From: Deltaproteobacteria bacterium
GTDB taxonomy: Bacteria; Desulfobacterota; Dissulfuribacteria; Dissulfuribacterales; S140-46
NCBI GenBank assembly: GCA_015491585.1
Contig: WFVQ01000047.1
Coordinates: forward strand, 1-6,988
DNA length: 6,988 nucleotides
Direction: 5' to 3'
The translations under genes were made by a program, and so were the position numbers. Below, one piece after another: positions 1-5,360 of the stretch; within the stretch, counting starts at the first letter, position 1; every line of letters starts with the position of its first letter. Under the pieces are notes generated by a model. It was given only the letters and a program-made list of their open reading frames with translations, was not told the origin of the DNA and made no database searches.

Positions 1-127
1 CCGACGCGATCCAGCGGGCTGCCGTGGCCAGGTTCTCGCGGTTGCGCGCCAGCCCACGGCGCTGTGCCTCGATGTGGGCGCTTCCTGCAGAGTCGAGGAA
101 AGAGAGCGTATCCATCCCAGCAATCAC
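1..127 (-). CDS. Unidentified protein, N-terminal 42 residues only
   Basis: This reading frame stays open from a GTG at 127 to the left edge, so only the N-terminus is present. The start is chosen because a GGAG (complement of 135-138) lies 7 bases upstream of the GTG. That site sits inside the last codons of the preceding flavoprotein gene, whose TAA ends one base before this GTG, so the pair looks translationally coupled. An in-frame ATG at 115 is a weaker alternative. The visible peptide is soluble-looking and probably helical, rich in Ala, Arg and Glu, with the stretch EAQRRGLARNRENLATAARW near residues 20-39. There is no signal peptide or membrane segment. I do not recognise the family. 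Its position suggests a function linked to the flavoprotein, but that is inference. Confidence 0.6.
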   Translation of the reverse strand, partial: MIAGMDTLSFLDSAGSAHIEAQRRGLARNRENLATAARWIAS

Positions 128-128
128 T

Positions 129-728
129 TTATTTCTCCAGGCCCTCTATGGTATCCAGGGGCTCTCCGCGCGCCATGAGTTCACCGGCCCGCCTGACTTC
201 GGAGAGCGCGGTGGGGTGGCTGGCGATCTCCCCCTTCTTCTCCACGCCCCTATAGAGGATGCTGCCCGAGAACTCGGCTCCCACGGCGTCAAAGAAGTAC
301 TTCATCACCCGTTTGACCCCATCGAAGAGGAGTTTCCCCTTGGTGGCGCCGACAGAAAGGAAAAGGCCCTTTGGAACGCCTCCGGCGGCAGGCTTCTTTA
401 ATACGTATTTCCGCACCCAGCACGCCTGCGACCTCTCGACCACCGCCTGGGTCATGGATGATATATTGTAGAAGAATATCGGAGAGGCCACCACGATCCA
501 GTCCGCGGATTCAAGCTCATCATAGACCGGGGTGAAGTCGTCCTTTAGTATGCAGACCCCGGTCTCGTCACAACCTCCGCACTCTATACAAGGGGAGAAC
601 TTCATGGAGTAAAGCCTGTATTTCCTGGTCTCCGCGCCAGTGGATGATGCGCCGTCCAGCATGGCATCGAGCAATAACTCGGTGTTGCCACCGAACCTAG
701 GGGAACCCATAAAGCCGATTATCTTCAT
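129..728 (-). CDS. Iron-sulfur flavoprotein, NADPH-dependent FMN reductase family
   Basis: A 199-residue flavodoxin-fold oxidoreductase. The N-terminus carries the FMN phosphate loop GSPRFGGNT (residues 8-16). A second flavin-contact region follows the strand WIVVASPIFFYNIS (77-90). Between them is a compact cysteine cluster, C47-x2-C50-x2-C53-x5-C59, which matches the CX2CX2CX4-7C motif that ligates a 4Fe-4S cluster in iron-sulfur flavoproteins such as the Methanosarcina protein. Members of that family are cytoplasmic electron carriers, found mainly in anaerobes, that move electrons between ferredoxin-like donors and other acceptors; the partner here is unknown. The length is normal for the family. 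Two adjacent ATGs occur (731 and 728). The AGGAGG at 734-739 is only 2 bases from the first and 5 from the second, so 728 is preferred. It is followed immediately by the partial gene at 1-127 and is divergent from the DUF1521 gene. Confidence 0.88.
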   Translation of the reverse strand: MKIIGFMGSPRFGGNTELLLDAMLDGASSTGAETRKYRLYSMKFSPCIECGGCDETGVCILKDDFTPVYDELESADWIVVASPIFFYNISSMTQAVVERSQACWVRKYVLKKPAAGGVPKGLFLSVGATKGKLLFDGVKRVMKYFFDAVGAEFSGSILYRGVEKKGEIASHPTALSEVRRAGELMARGEPLDTIEGLEK

Positions 729-733
729 CATCT

Positions 734-739
734 CCTCCT
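734..739 (-). promoter_or_regulatory. Ribosome binding site of the flavoprotein gene
   Basis: The complement reads AGGAGG. It lies 2 bases from the ATG at 731 and 5 from the ATG at 728, which favours the second ATG as the true start. Confidence 0.8.
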
Positions 740-748
740 TGAAAAGAG

Positions 749-754
749 ATTATA
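749..754 (-). promoter_or_regulatory. Possible -10 element for the flavoprotein gene
   Basis: The complement reads TATAAT, a perfect sigma70 -10 hexamer, about 10 bases before the ribosome binding site. No good -35 hexamer is found 16-18 bases further upstream, and the implied leader would be very short (about 14 bases). An activator-dependent promoter is possible, and so is chance. Confidence 0.35.
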
Positions 755-836
755 GCGGCACTCTCTCAAAATTACGAGACAAAGCGAGCCGCTTATGGCG
801 GATGGCGGTACGAAATTCAAGATCAAGATGCTCTTT

Positions 837-866
837 TTCGATAAATTTCGATAAATGGAGATAAAA
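837..866. repeat. 10-bp tandem repeat in the divergent intergenic region
   Basis: TTCGATAAAT occurs twice back to back (837-846 and 847-856), followed by a degraded third unit GGAGATAAAA (857-866). The period is one helical turn, so the units face the same side of the helix, as in an iteron-like operator. It lies between divergent genes (starts at 728 and 924) and could serve either. TAAAAT at 862-867 could be a -10 for the plus-strand gene, but no convincing -35 accompanies it. Confidence 0.6.
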
Positions 867-878
867 TAATCTGTTTTC

Positions 879-902
879 CCCCTGTCCAAAGGAGGGACGG
901 GG
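879..902 (+). promoter_or_regulatory. GC-rich hairpin in the leader of the DUF1521 gene
   Basis: CCCC-t-GTCC (879-887) pairs with GGACGGGG (895-902) around a 7-base loop AAAGGAG, giving an 8-bp stem with one bulged T. It ends 9 bases before the AGGAGG ribosome binding site. There is no U-tract, so it is not an intrinsic terminator. It may affect transcript stability or translation, or it may be a copy of a dispersed GC-rich repeat. Confidence 0.4.
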
Positions 903-911
903 CGTATTTCA

Positions 912-917
912 AGGAGG
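912..917 (+). promoter_or_regulatory. Ribosome binding site that sets the start at 924
   Basis: AGGAGG abuts the ATG at 918 with no spacer, but lies 6 bases before the in-frame ATG at 924. Initiation is therefore expected at 924. Confidence 0.8.
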
Positions 918-923
918 ATGGCC

Positions 924-2030
924 ATGTCCAAGATCCACCATCTCAAGCCCCTGCTCAAGGGGGGAGAAGAGCTGCTTCCCACCATCGTCACCGGTAAAGG
1001 CAGGCGGAAAGGAGAAGGGGCCCGCAAGGTCAACGCCCCGCCTGAAGTCCATCCACAGGCCCAAGGCCCTGGGAAGGGGCTGTTCAAGGGCGTGGAGAAG
1101 GCCATCCGGCCCATGCTCAGGCCTGGGACTATTCCCTTCTCTTTAGGTGCCGTTCGGGACCTTGTGGAAGAGGTGATGGCCTCTGTTTCCGATGGGCTGG
1201 GCGAATTGCAGGAAGAGATGGAATCGGGCAGTAGAGAGTATCTCCTGAATAAGTTGATAGTCCAGCGCCTGATGGGTGGCGAGTTCAGGGATCTGGACCT
1301 GTCGGGCGGCTATTCTTCTGCCGAACCAGCTACGGTGAGCGCGGTCTCGGTATCGGCCTTTTCATTGGACCTTGAGATCGACTACCAAGGCCAGGTCCAG
1401 TGGGAAGGGGGGGCGTTCATGGTGGAGGGCCACCTGGAGCTCCATCTTCGTCAAGTCGCTGTCAGCGCTGGTTCCTGGACCATGAACCCCGATGCCGGCC
1501 TAACCCGGCTCAACGCAACCACTCTGGATACCGGTCGGTATCTCCTGCACTGGGAAAACATGACCACGTTTTCCATCTTCGACAAGCAGAGCAGGCTCTC
1601 CACCACTATCTGGGGCGATCCTCATGTCGATCTCTCTGATATGGATGGAACGGCCAACGGGGAGTTTTCGGACCTCAAGAAGAGTGACATGGTTACTGTG
1701 ATGGACCTCCTGGACGGCACCAGGCTGGTGGTGAAGGCGCCGGACACCGGCGTCATCCAAAGGGTGGAGGTGTTCAAGGGTGACGATTACGTGGAGGGTA
1801 TAGGCCTTCCTGAAAGATTTTTCGATGAGCACGGGAAGTTGAGGGGGGACCTGCTCAAGTGGTTGGGCCAGGAGAAGAAAGCCGAGAGAATAGGAGGATT
1901 CTTCAAGGAGATAGAGAAGGGCCACGAAGGTCACAAGTATCACCCCTCTGTTCCATTCGACTACGTCAAGGCCGGAGGTGACGGCAACGATTGGTTAGAC
2001 GAGTCCGGCAGGCTGGTGTGGGGCGGATGA
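924..2030 (+). CDS. DUF1521 (MIIA) domain protein, predicted calcium-triggered self-cleaving protein
   Basis: A 368-residue protein whose central-to-C-terminal part (about 205-300) resembles DUF1521. That domain is known from NopE1 of Bradyrhizobium and a Vibrio coralliilyticus protein as a metal-ion-inducible autocatalytic cleavage module that cuts inside GD/PHVD. The exact site is present: W230-G231-D232-P233-H234-V235-D236, with the predicted cut between D232 and P233. It is followed by an acidic loop (D236, D239, D241, then GEFSD 246-250) and a DGTRLVV strand (264-270). Near the end, GGDGNDWLD (351-359) fits one RTX nonapeptide. Residues 1-60 are basic and low in complexity (PLLKGG at 9-14); 72-115 look helical. 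No signal peptide or membrane segment is seen. Cleavage should give roughly 26- and 15-kDa halves. In NopE1 the domain belongs to a type III effector, but no secretion genes lie nearby, so the role here is unknown. Confidence 0.82.
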   Translation: MSKIHHLKPLLKGGEELLPTIVTGKGRRKGEGARKVNAPPEVHPQAQGPGKGLFKGVEKAIRPMLRPGTIPFSLGAVRDLVEEVMASVSDGLGELQEEMESGSREYLLNKLIVQRLMGGEFRDLDLSGGYSSAEPATVSAVSVSAFSLDLEIDYQGQVQWEGGAFMVEGHLELHLRQVAVSAGSWTMNPDAGLTRLNATTLDTGRYLLHWENMTTFSIFDKQSRLSTTIWGDPHVDLSDMDGTANGEFSDLKKSDMVTVMDLLDGTRLVVKAPDTGVIQRVEVFKGDDYVEGIGLPERFFDEHGKLRGDLLKWLGQEKKAERIGGFFKEIEKGHEGHKYHPSVPFDYVKAGGDGNDWLDESGRLVWGG

Positions 2031-2048
2031 GATCCACGTTGCCACCGA

Positions 2049-2077
2049 TTGACAGCCACTGCTTTATGGGCTATATA
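2049..2077 (+). promoter_or_regulatory. Sigma70-type promoter of the tRNA-Asn gene
   Basis: TTGACA (2049-2054), a perfect -35, and TATATA (2072-2077), a near-consensus -10, are separated by 17 bases. The expected transcription start near 2084 leaves a leader of about 10 bases before the mature tRNA. Confidence 0.85.
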
Positions 2078-2093
2078 GTGCTTCGCCGTCAGA

Positions 2094-2169
2094 TCCCCGG
2101 TAGCTCAATCGGCAGAGCGGGTGGCTGTTAACCACTAGGTTGGCGGTTCGAGTCCGTCCCGGGGAGCCA
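2094..2169 (+). tRNA. tRNA-Asn (anticodon GTT)
   Basis: A 76-base tRNA with all four arms. The acceptor stem TCCCCGG/CCGGGGA has seven perfect pairs, and the D stem is GCTC/GAGC. The anticodon stem GGTGG/CCACT encloses the loop CTGTTAA, giving anticodon GTT. The T arm is GGCGG-TTCGAGT-CCGTC. The discriminator base is G, as expected for tRNA-Asn, and the 3' CCA is encoded. It decodes AAC and AAU. It has its own promoter and terminator, so it is a single-gene unit. Its 3' half is the kind of sequence that tyrosine integrases use as an attachment site, but no second copy of the 3' end occurs in this window. Confidence 0.97.
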
Positions 2170-2178
2170 GATTTCAAT

Positions 2179-2194
2179 CCGCCAACTCTGGCGG
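2179..2194 (+). terminator. Weak first hairpin downstream of tRNA-Asn
   Basis: CCGCCA (2179-2184) pairs perfectly with TGGCGG (2189-2194) around ACTC, followed by TTCTTAGTT. The short stem and imperfect T-run suggest either a weak first terminator or a processing structure on the tRNA precursor. Confidence 0.45.
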
Positions 2195-2211
2195 TTCTTA
2201 GTTAACGCGAG

Positions 2212-2249
2212 ACCCCGTCGGGATGACCCGGCGGGGTTTTTGCTTTTTT
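2212..2249 (+). terminator. Rho-independent terminator of the tRNA-Asn unit
   Basis: ACCCCGTCGGG (2212-2222) pairs with CCCGGCGGGGT (2227-2237), an 11-bp stem with one G-T wobble and an ATGA loop. It is followed by TTTTTGCTTTTTT. This is a strong intrinsic terminator that ends the tRNA transcript and isolates it from the downstream genes. Confidence 0.9.
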
Positions 2250-2753
2250 CTCTCTGATTGATTTGGTCCTTACGCCGTCCTCGTCATGATCTGTCCAATG
2301 AGTGGGCATGGTCTACGTGGAGAAATACATGGCGCTGCTGCGCTCTATCTTGCTGGAGTAAGAGCATTTTGCCACCTCTATTTATTATCTCGACATTGCC
2401 AGAGGGATACGATCATATATAGGGATGAACTTACCTTTTAATCCTATTTCGCTTGAACCGCTTCACAGATAAGTGAACTATTGCAAGCCATGCTGGAGCA
2501 AGGTCTAAAAAAAATTGGAACTGCTTAACGGTTTTTTCTTGCCTAGATTGCTCGATATTAAATGCATTATAGAAGCCAAGCATATGTATGAAGGTTTGCA
2601 TCTGGAGTAGATGAGTGGTTCCTCGCCAGCGCCTGTAGGAGGCCTTGACTCAGCCTGCCGAATAGAGACGCTGTGCTAAGGGGCGCTCAGAGACATTTGA
2701 AACCGTCCGTAAGTGGCAGGGGTACTGTACATGTACGAAAGAGGAGGTTTAAA
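2250..2753. other. Gene-poor intergenic region, possibly decayed or inserted DNA
   Basis: About 500 bases with no supportable gene. Composition becomes AT-rich around 2370-2600, unlike the flanking coding DNA. Short open stretches look like scraps: a 51-codon frame at 2286-2441 without a ribosome binding site; a 17-residue frame starting near 2308 that ends at a TAA near 2361; and a stretch near 2460-2527 reading ...ISELLQAMLEQGLKKIGTA before a stop. TTGAAA at 2697-2702 could be a -35 for the downstream gene, but no convincing -10 follows at normal spacing. The palindrome GTACATGTAC (2727-2736) lies just before the ribosome binding site. I see no RNA gene or IS end here. Confidence 0.5.
2742..2747 (+). 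promoter_or_regulatory. Ribosome binding site of the OmpA-like gene
   Basis: AGGAGG lies 6 bases before the ATG at 2754. It decides against the longer in-frame start at 2673, which would place 27 basic, non-signal residues ahead of a good signal peptide. Confidence 0.85.
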
Positions 2754-3887
2754 ATGTCACGCTGGATGTGGTTTGTGTTATTGATGTTCATTATTGGTGT
2801 GGCGTCGCCTGCTATAGGTACACAGATAGAGGGCGGCGCCGAGCGCCGTGGCTTCGAGCCTGCTGACCAGGTATTGCTGCAAACAGATCTTTCCCACTGT
2901 CCGGTGGGAGAGACACCGCAAGAAGCGTTGGTTTCCAGGGGCGGTTACGAATGCGCCCGTTTTCGTGACCGTATTTGGCTGCATCCCACTGCAACAGGCA
3001 CCGTGGTGTGGGTTCCGTTTCCAGCACCACTGAAAGGCGACTTTTCGTTAGAGTTTCCTGTGTGGCTGGCCGACGAGGGGTGCGCCTTCGTGGAGTTCCG
3101 CCTGCATTCGGACAGCCATCCCGATGATTGGGAGAGCAACCCTTATGCCTATATCAATGATGCGCTTGCCGGCGGTCACCTGGCCTGCTCTAGAGAGGCA
3201 AGTGGTTTTGGAAGTATGGACAGACCTGGCCGGCCACGGATGGATCTGCACACTAGATTGAGTAGTAATGCCATTCATCACATCGTTGTTCAGGTCCGCC
3301 GTGACCAAATCCGTTTCTATGTGGACGGCAAGCGCATAGGCATGAAACCCTTCCGACCCATCCGGCCCGTGATCGGCATGTCGCTTTACTTCGCCCGCCA
3401 TTACGGAACTGCCAAGGCCTATGCCGAGGCCCCCGCTCTGGTAGGCGACATACGCCTTGCCACCTACAGCCAGGCCGAGGCCTTGCCGGAGGCGGAAAAG
3501 GATCTGATCCGTGATCTCGGCGCGGTGCAGACCCCGGAGGGGCTGAAGATCACGCTATCGGAGGCGATACTGTTCGACTTTGGCAAATGGTCACTCAAGC
3601 CCGGGGCAGACAAGACCCTGGATCGGTTGGCAAAACTGGCACGGTTGCGCGATGGCATCATACGCGTTGAGGGGCACACGGACAATGTGGGCACTGCGGC
3701 CTACAACCGTGTCCTGTCGGAGTTGCGCGCCTATGTGGTGAGCATGGCGCTGGCCCGGCGCGGGGTAGACGCGCGGCGTCTGCAACCGCGCGGGTTCGGC
3801 TCCACGCGGCCAGTGGTACCCAATGACACCGAGGCCAACCGCGCCCGTAATCGGCGTGTGGAAGTCATCTTGTTGAATGGGAAATAG
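2754..3887 (+). CDS. Secreted OmpA-family peptidoglycan-binding protein with lectin-like N-terminal domain
   Basis: A 377-residue exported protein. Residues 1-23 form a signal peptide (hydrophobic core WFVLLMFIIGVA, likely cut after AIG); there is no lipobox cysteine, so it is not an obvious lipoprotein. Residues about 36-240 look like a concanavalin/LamG-type beta-sandwich: HHIVVQVRRDQIRFYVDGKR (175-194) and PALVGDIRLATYS (227-239) resemble the strands of such folds, and C49, C67 and C110 may form disulfides. Residues about 262-377 are a full OmpA C-terminal domain: ILFDFG (272-277), GHTDNVG (307-313), LSELRA (321-326) and NRARNRRVEV (362-371). The peptidoglycan contacts D310 and R325 have the family's 15-residue spacing. 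No beta-barrel is present, so the protein is probably a periplasmic or surface-linked wall anchor. It is followed 31 bases later by a membrane-protein gene. The ligand of the N-terminal half is unknown. Confidence 0.87.
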   Translation: MSRWMWFVLLMFIIGVASPAIGTQIEGGAERRGFEPADQVLLQTDLSHCPVGETPQEALVSRGGYECARFRDRIWLHPTATGTVVWVPFPAPLKGDFSLEFPVWLADEGCAFVEFRLHSDSHPDDWESNPYAYINDALAGGHLACSREASGFGSMDRPGRPRMDLHTRLSSNAIHHIVVQVRRDQIRFYVDGKRIGMKPFRPIRPVIGMSLYFARHYGTAKAYAEAPALVGDIRLATYSQAEALPEAEKDLIRDLGAVQTPEGLKITLSEAILFDFGKWSLKPGADKTLDRLAKLARLRDGIIRVEGHTDNVGTAAYNRVLSELRAYVVSMALARRGVDARRLQPRGFGSTRPVVPNDTEANRARNRRVEVILLNGK

Positions 3888-3918
3888 TTTCCATGAATAG
3901 AAGAAGGGCAGCAGGCGC

Positions 3919-5208
3919 ATGAACAGGAGATGGGAGCGCGCCCAACAAGCTGAGCGTGGCGCAGGGCTGCTTGAGGCTATAACCCTCAACCTGCTGTTGG
4001 TCGCTGCAAACCTGTCGGCTCTGGACAGCCGTTGGGCGGGCTGGCCCGTCTGGCCGGCGTCGTGGGCTCTGTGCGCCTGGTACTTGACGCGCCTGTTTCT
4101 GGCCTGGCGCCACGGGTGGCTGAGTCATTTCTTGCTATGGCATGTGATCGCTTTGCTGCCTCTTATCGCGGCCTCGGTGATCGGCACTATCCTGGCTCTG
4201 CCATTTGTGCTTCCTGTGTTAAGCGAGGCGGCTGACGCCGGGCTATCAGGCATCTTCCTTCTTGTTTTCGCCGCCCTGCCGCTCATGTGGTCTTTTTTCT
4301 TCGCCTTGCCCCTGGCCGTATGGCTCACGCGGCGTTGGTTGCCGGGAAGGCCCGCCTTTGGACATGCCTGGCGCGACACCGTGCTGGGACTGACTGGGCT
4401 TTCCCTAATTACCTTGCTGCCTATGTTCGGCATGAGACAACTCGCCGAGCTGGTACCATGCCCCGAACCCGAGGTGGTCGTTCATCCGGCTGAAGAATAT
4501 CGGGTGATCCACTGGGTGTTGAATGCGAATCCGCATGATATGGGGCGTTACACACTGGAGCAGTGCCAGCAGACAGCGCCACAAAACCGATATGGCTATA
4601 CGGTTCCAGTCTCCGACTGCCGGGTAGTGGATCAAGGACGGTTGTTTGAAGGGGAGATACATTTCCAGCTCTTCGATCCAGCCAAGCTCCCCAAAGGCTG
4701 GCATAGGCAGAGACTCGGTCTATTTCTGTGCCGGCGCCACCGGCAAGGTGGGAATGGCTCCTGCAACCTGGCGTGGATTCCCGCAACGCCAGCGGAAAAT
4801 CCCTCCACATGGCCAAGGGACGCCATCTTGCTTAACTGGGGGCTGGTCGGCAGTCCCCCCAGGCTCCCCGACAGAAGAATCCTCGGCATGAGGATAGAGG
4901 CCTGTAAATCGATGTGGCTCCCTGGGAGGCGGGAACAGTGCATGGGGGTAAGCGATCTCTTTCTTTCTGCACCAGGTTCTGGGATGTTCCTGACAAGCGA
5001 TATCGACAACCTTTTCTATCCACGCAATCAGCGTTTGCAGGAACTGCTGGCGGGCCCAGATCAAGTGCTTTATCTGCACGTGTGGTCGGAACAGGACGAT
5101 ATCTGGTCGCGCCTGGGTATGCGGCCCGCCCAGCGACGAGATGATTACTACCCCCTGCGGATTTTGCCGTTCCCAGGTGGCAGCACGCAATGGATAAACG
5201 GGAAATGA
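3919..5208 (+). CDS. Multi-pass membrane protein with large cysteine-containing C-terminal domain, unknown family
   Basis: A 429-residue protein I do not recognise. Residues 1-171 hold about five hydrophobic segments (18-36, 44-64, 72-101, 110-136, 153-171). The remaining 258 residues are hydrophilic and, with seven cysteines (181, 216, 234, 271, 282, 329, 341), would suit an oxidising, extracytoplasmic location with disulfides; the topology is inferred. The domain contains many Trp, Pro and Arg residues, and I see no catalytic motif. The ATG at 3919 is 31 bases after the OmpA-like gene on the same strand, with only a weak purine-rich site upstream (GAAGGG and GCAGG), so translation may depend on the upstream gene. 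The shared strand and short gap suggest an operon and a role in the same envelope structure. Confidence 0.75.
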   Translation: MNRRWERAQQAERGAGLLEAITLNLLLVAANLSALDSRWAGWPVWPASWALCAWYLTRLFLAWRHGWLSHFLLWHVIALLPLIAASVIGTILALPFVLPVLSEAADAGLSGIFLLVFAALPLMWSFFFALPLAVWLTRRWLPGRPAFGHAWRDTVLGLTGLSLITLLPMFGMRQLAELVPCPEPEVVVHPAEEYRVIHWVLNANPHDMGRYTLEQCQQTAPQNRYGYTVPVSDCRVVDQGRLFEGEIHFQLFDPAKLPKGWHRQRLGLFLCRRHRQGGNGSCNLAWIPATPAENPSTWPRDAILLNWGLVGSPPRLPDRRILGMRIEACKSMWLPGRREQCMGVSDLFLSAPGSGMFLTSDIDNLFYPRNQRLQELLAGPDQVLYLHVWSEQDDIWSRLGMRPAQRRDDYYPLRILPFPGGSTQWINGK

Positions 5209-5360
5209 ACCGGCATGGTCCAAGCCCGGCTAGGCAAAAGGGAGCCTGTGGTGGATGGGGTGTTTTCGGTAGAAGTTAGTGCGGTGGCACCCTCTGGAAT
5301 GAGCCGGGTTTCTACATGGACGTCATGCGGCGGACGCTGGAGGTGAAGTCCCATGAATGA
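5209..5360 (+). pseudogene. Possible remnant of a small gene between the two membrane proteins
   Basis: The 144 bases between the two membrane-protein genes are longer than the other operon gap and contain coding-like sequence. From 5280 to the TGA at 5358-5360 a frame reads 26 residues including LWNEPGFYMDVMRRTLEVKS, with GC-rich third positions. Its end overlaps the next start by eight bases (ATGAATGA), as in coupled genes. Upstream that frame is closed by TAG at 5277-5279. A different frame from ATG 5215 reads EPVVDGVFSVEVSAVAP before the same area, so one frameshift near 5300 would join the two. This may be a broken gene or chance; no product is recognised. Confidence 0.3.

Noticed and set aside
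1..127. Resemblance of the left-edge peptide to the N-terminus of flagellar rod proteins (AQ...L....EN.A spacing)
   Set aside because: Only a few residues match, the conserved hydrophobic positions are replaced by Arg and Asn, and no flagellar gene lies nearby.
1500..1943. A 147-codon minus-strand frame inside the DUF1521 gene
   Set aside because: It is a shadow of a recognised domain on the plus strand and has no ribosome binding site or known motif.
2286..2441. A 51-codon frame in the gene-poor region
   Set aside because: It has no ribosome binding site, unusual composition with many Cys, His and Arg, and no recognisable family.
2723..2740. LexA (SOS) box before the OmpA-like gene
   Set aside because: TACTGT with 8 following bases is present, but the required ACAG half is absent.
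2673..2753. GTG at 2673 as the start of the OmpA-like gene
   Set aside because: It adds 27 basic residues ahead of a clear signal peptide, whereas the ATG at 2754 has AGGAGG at 6 bases.
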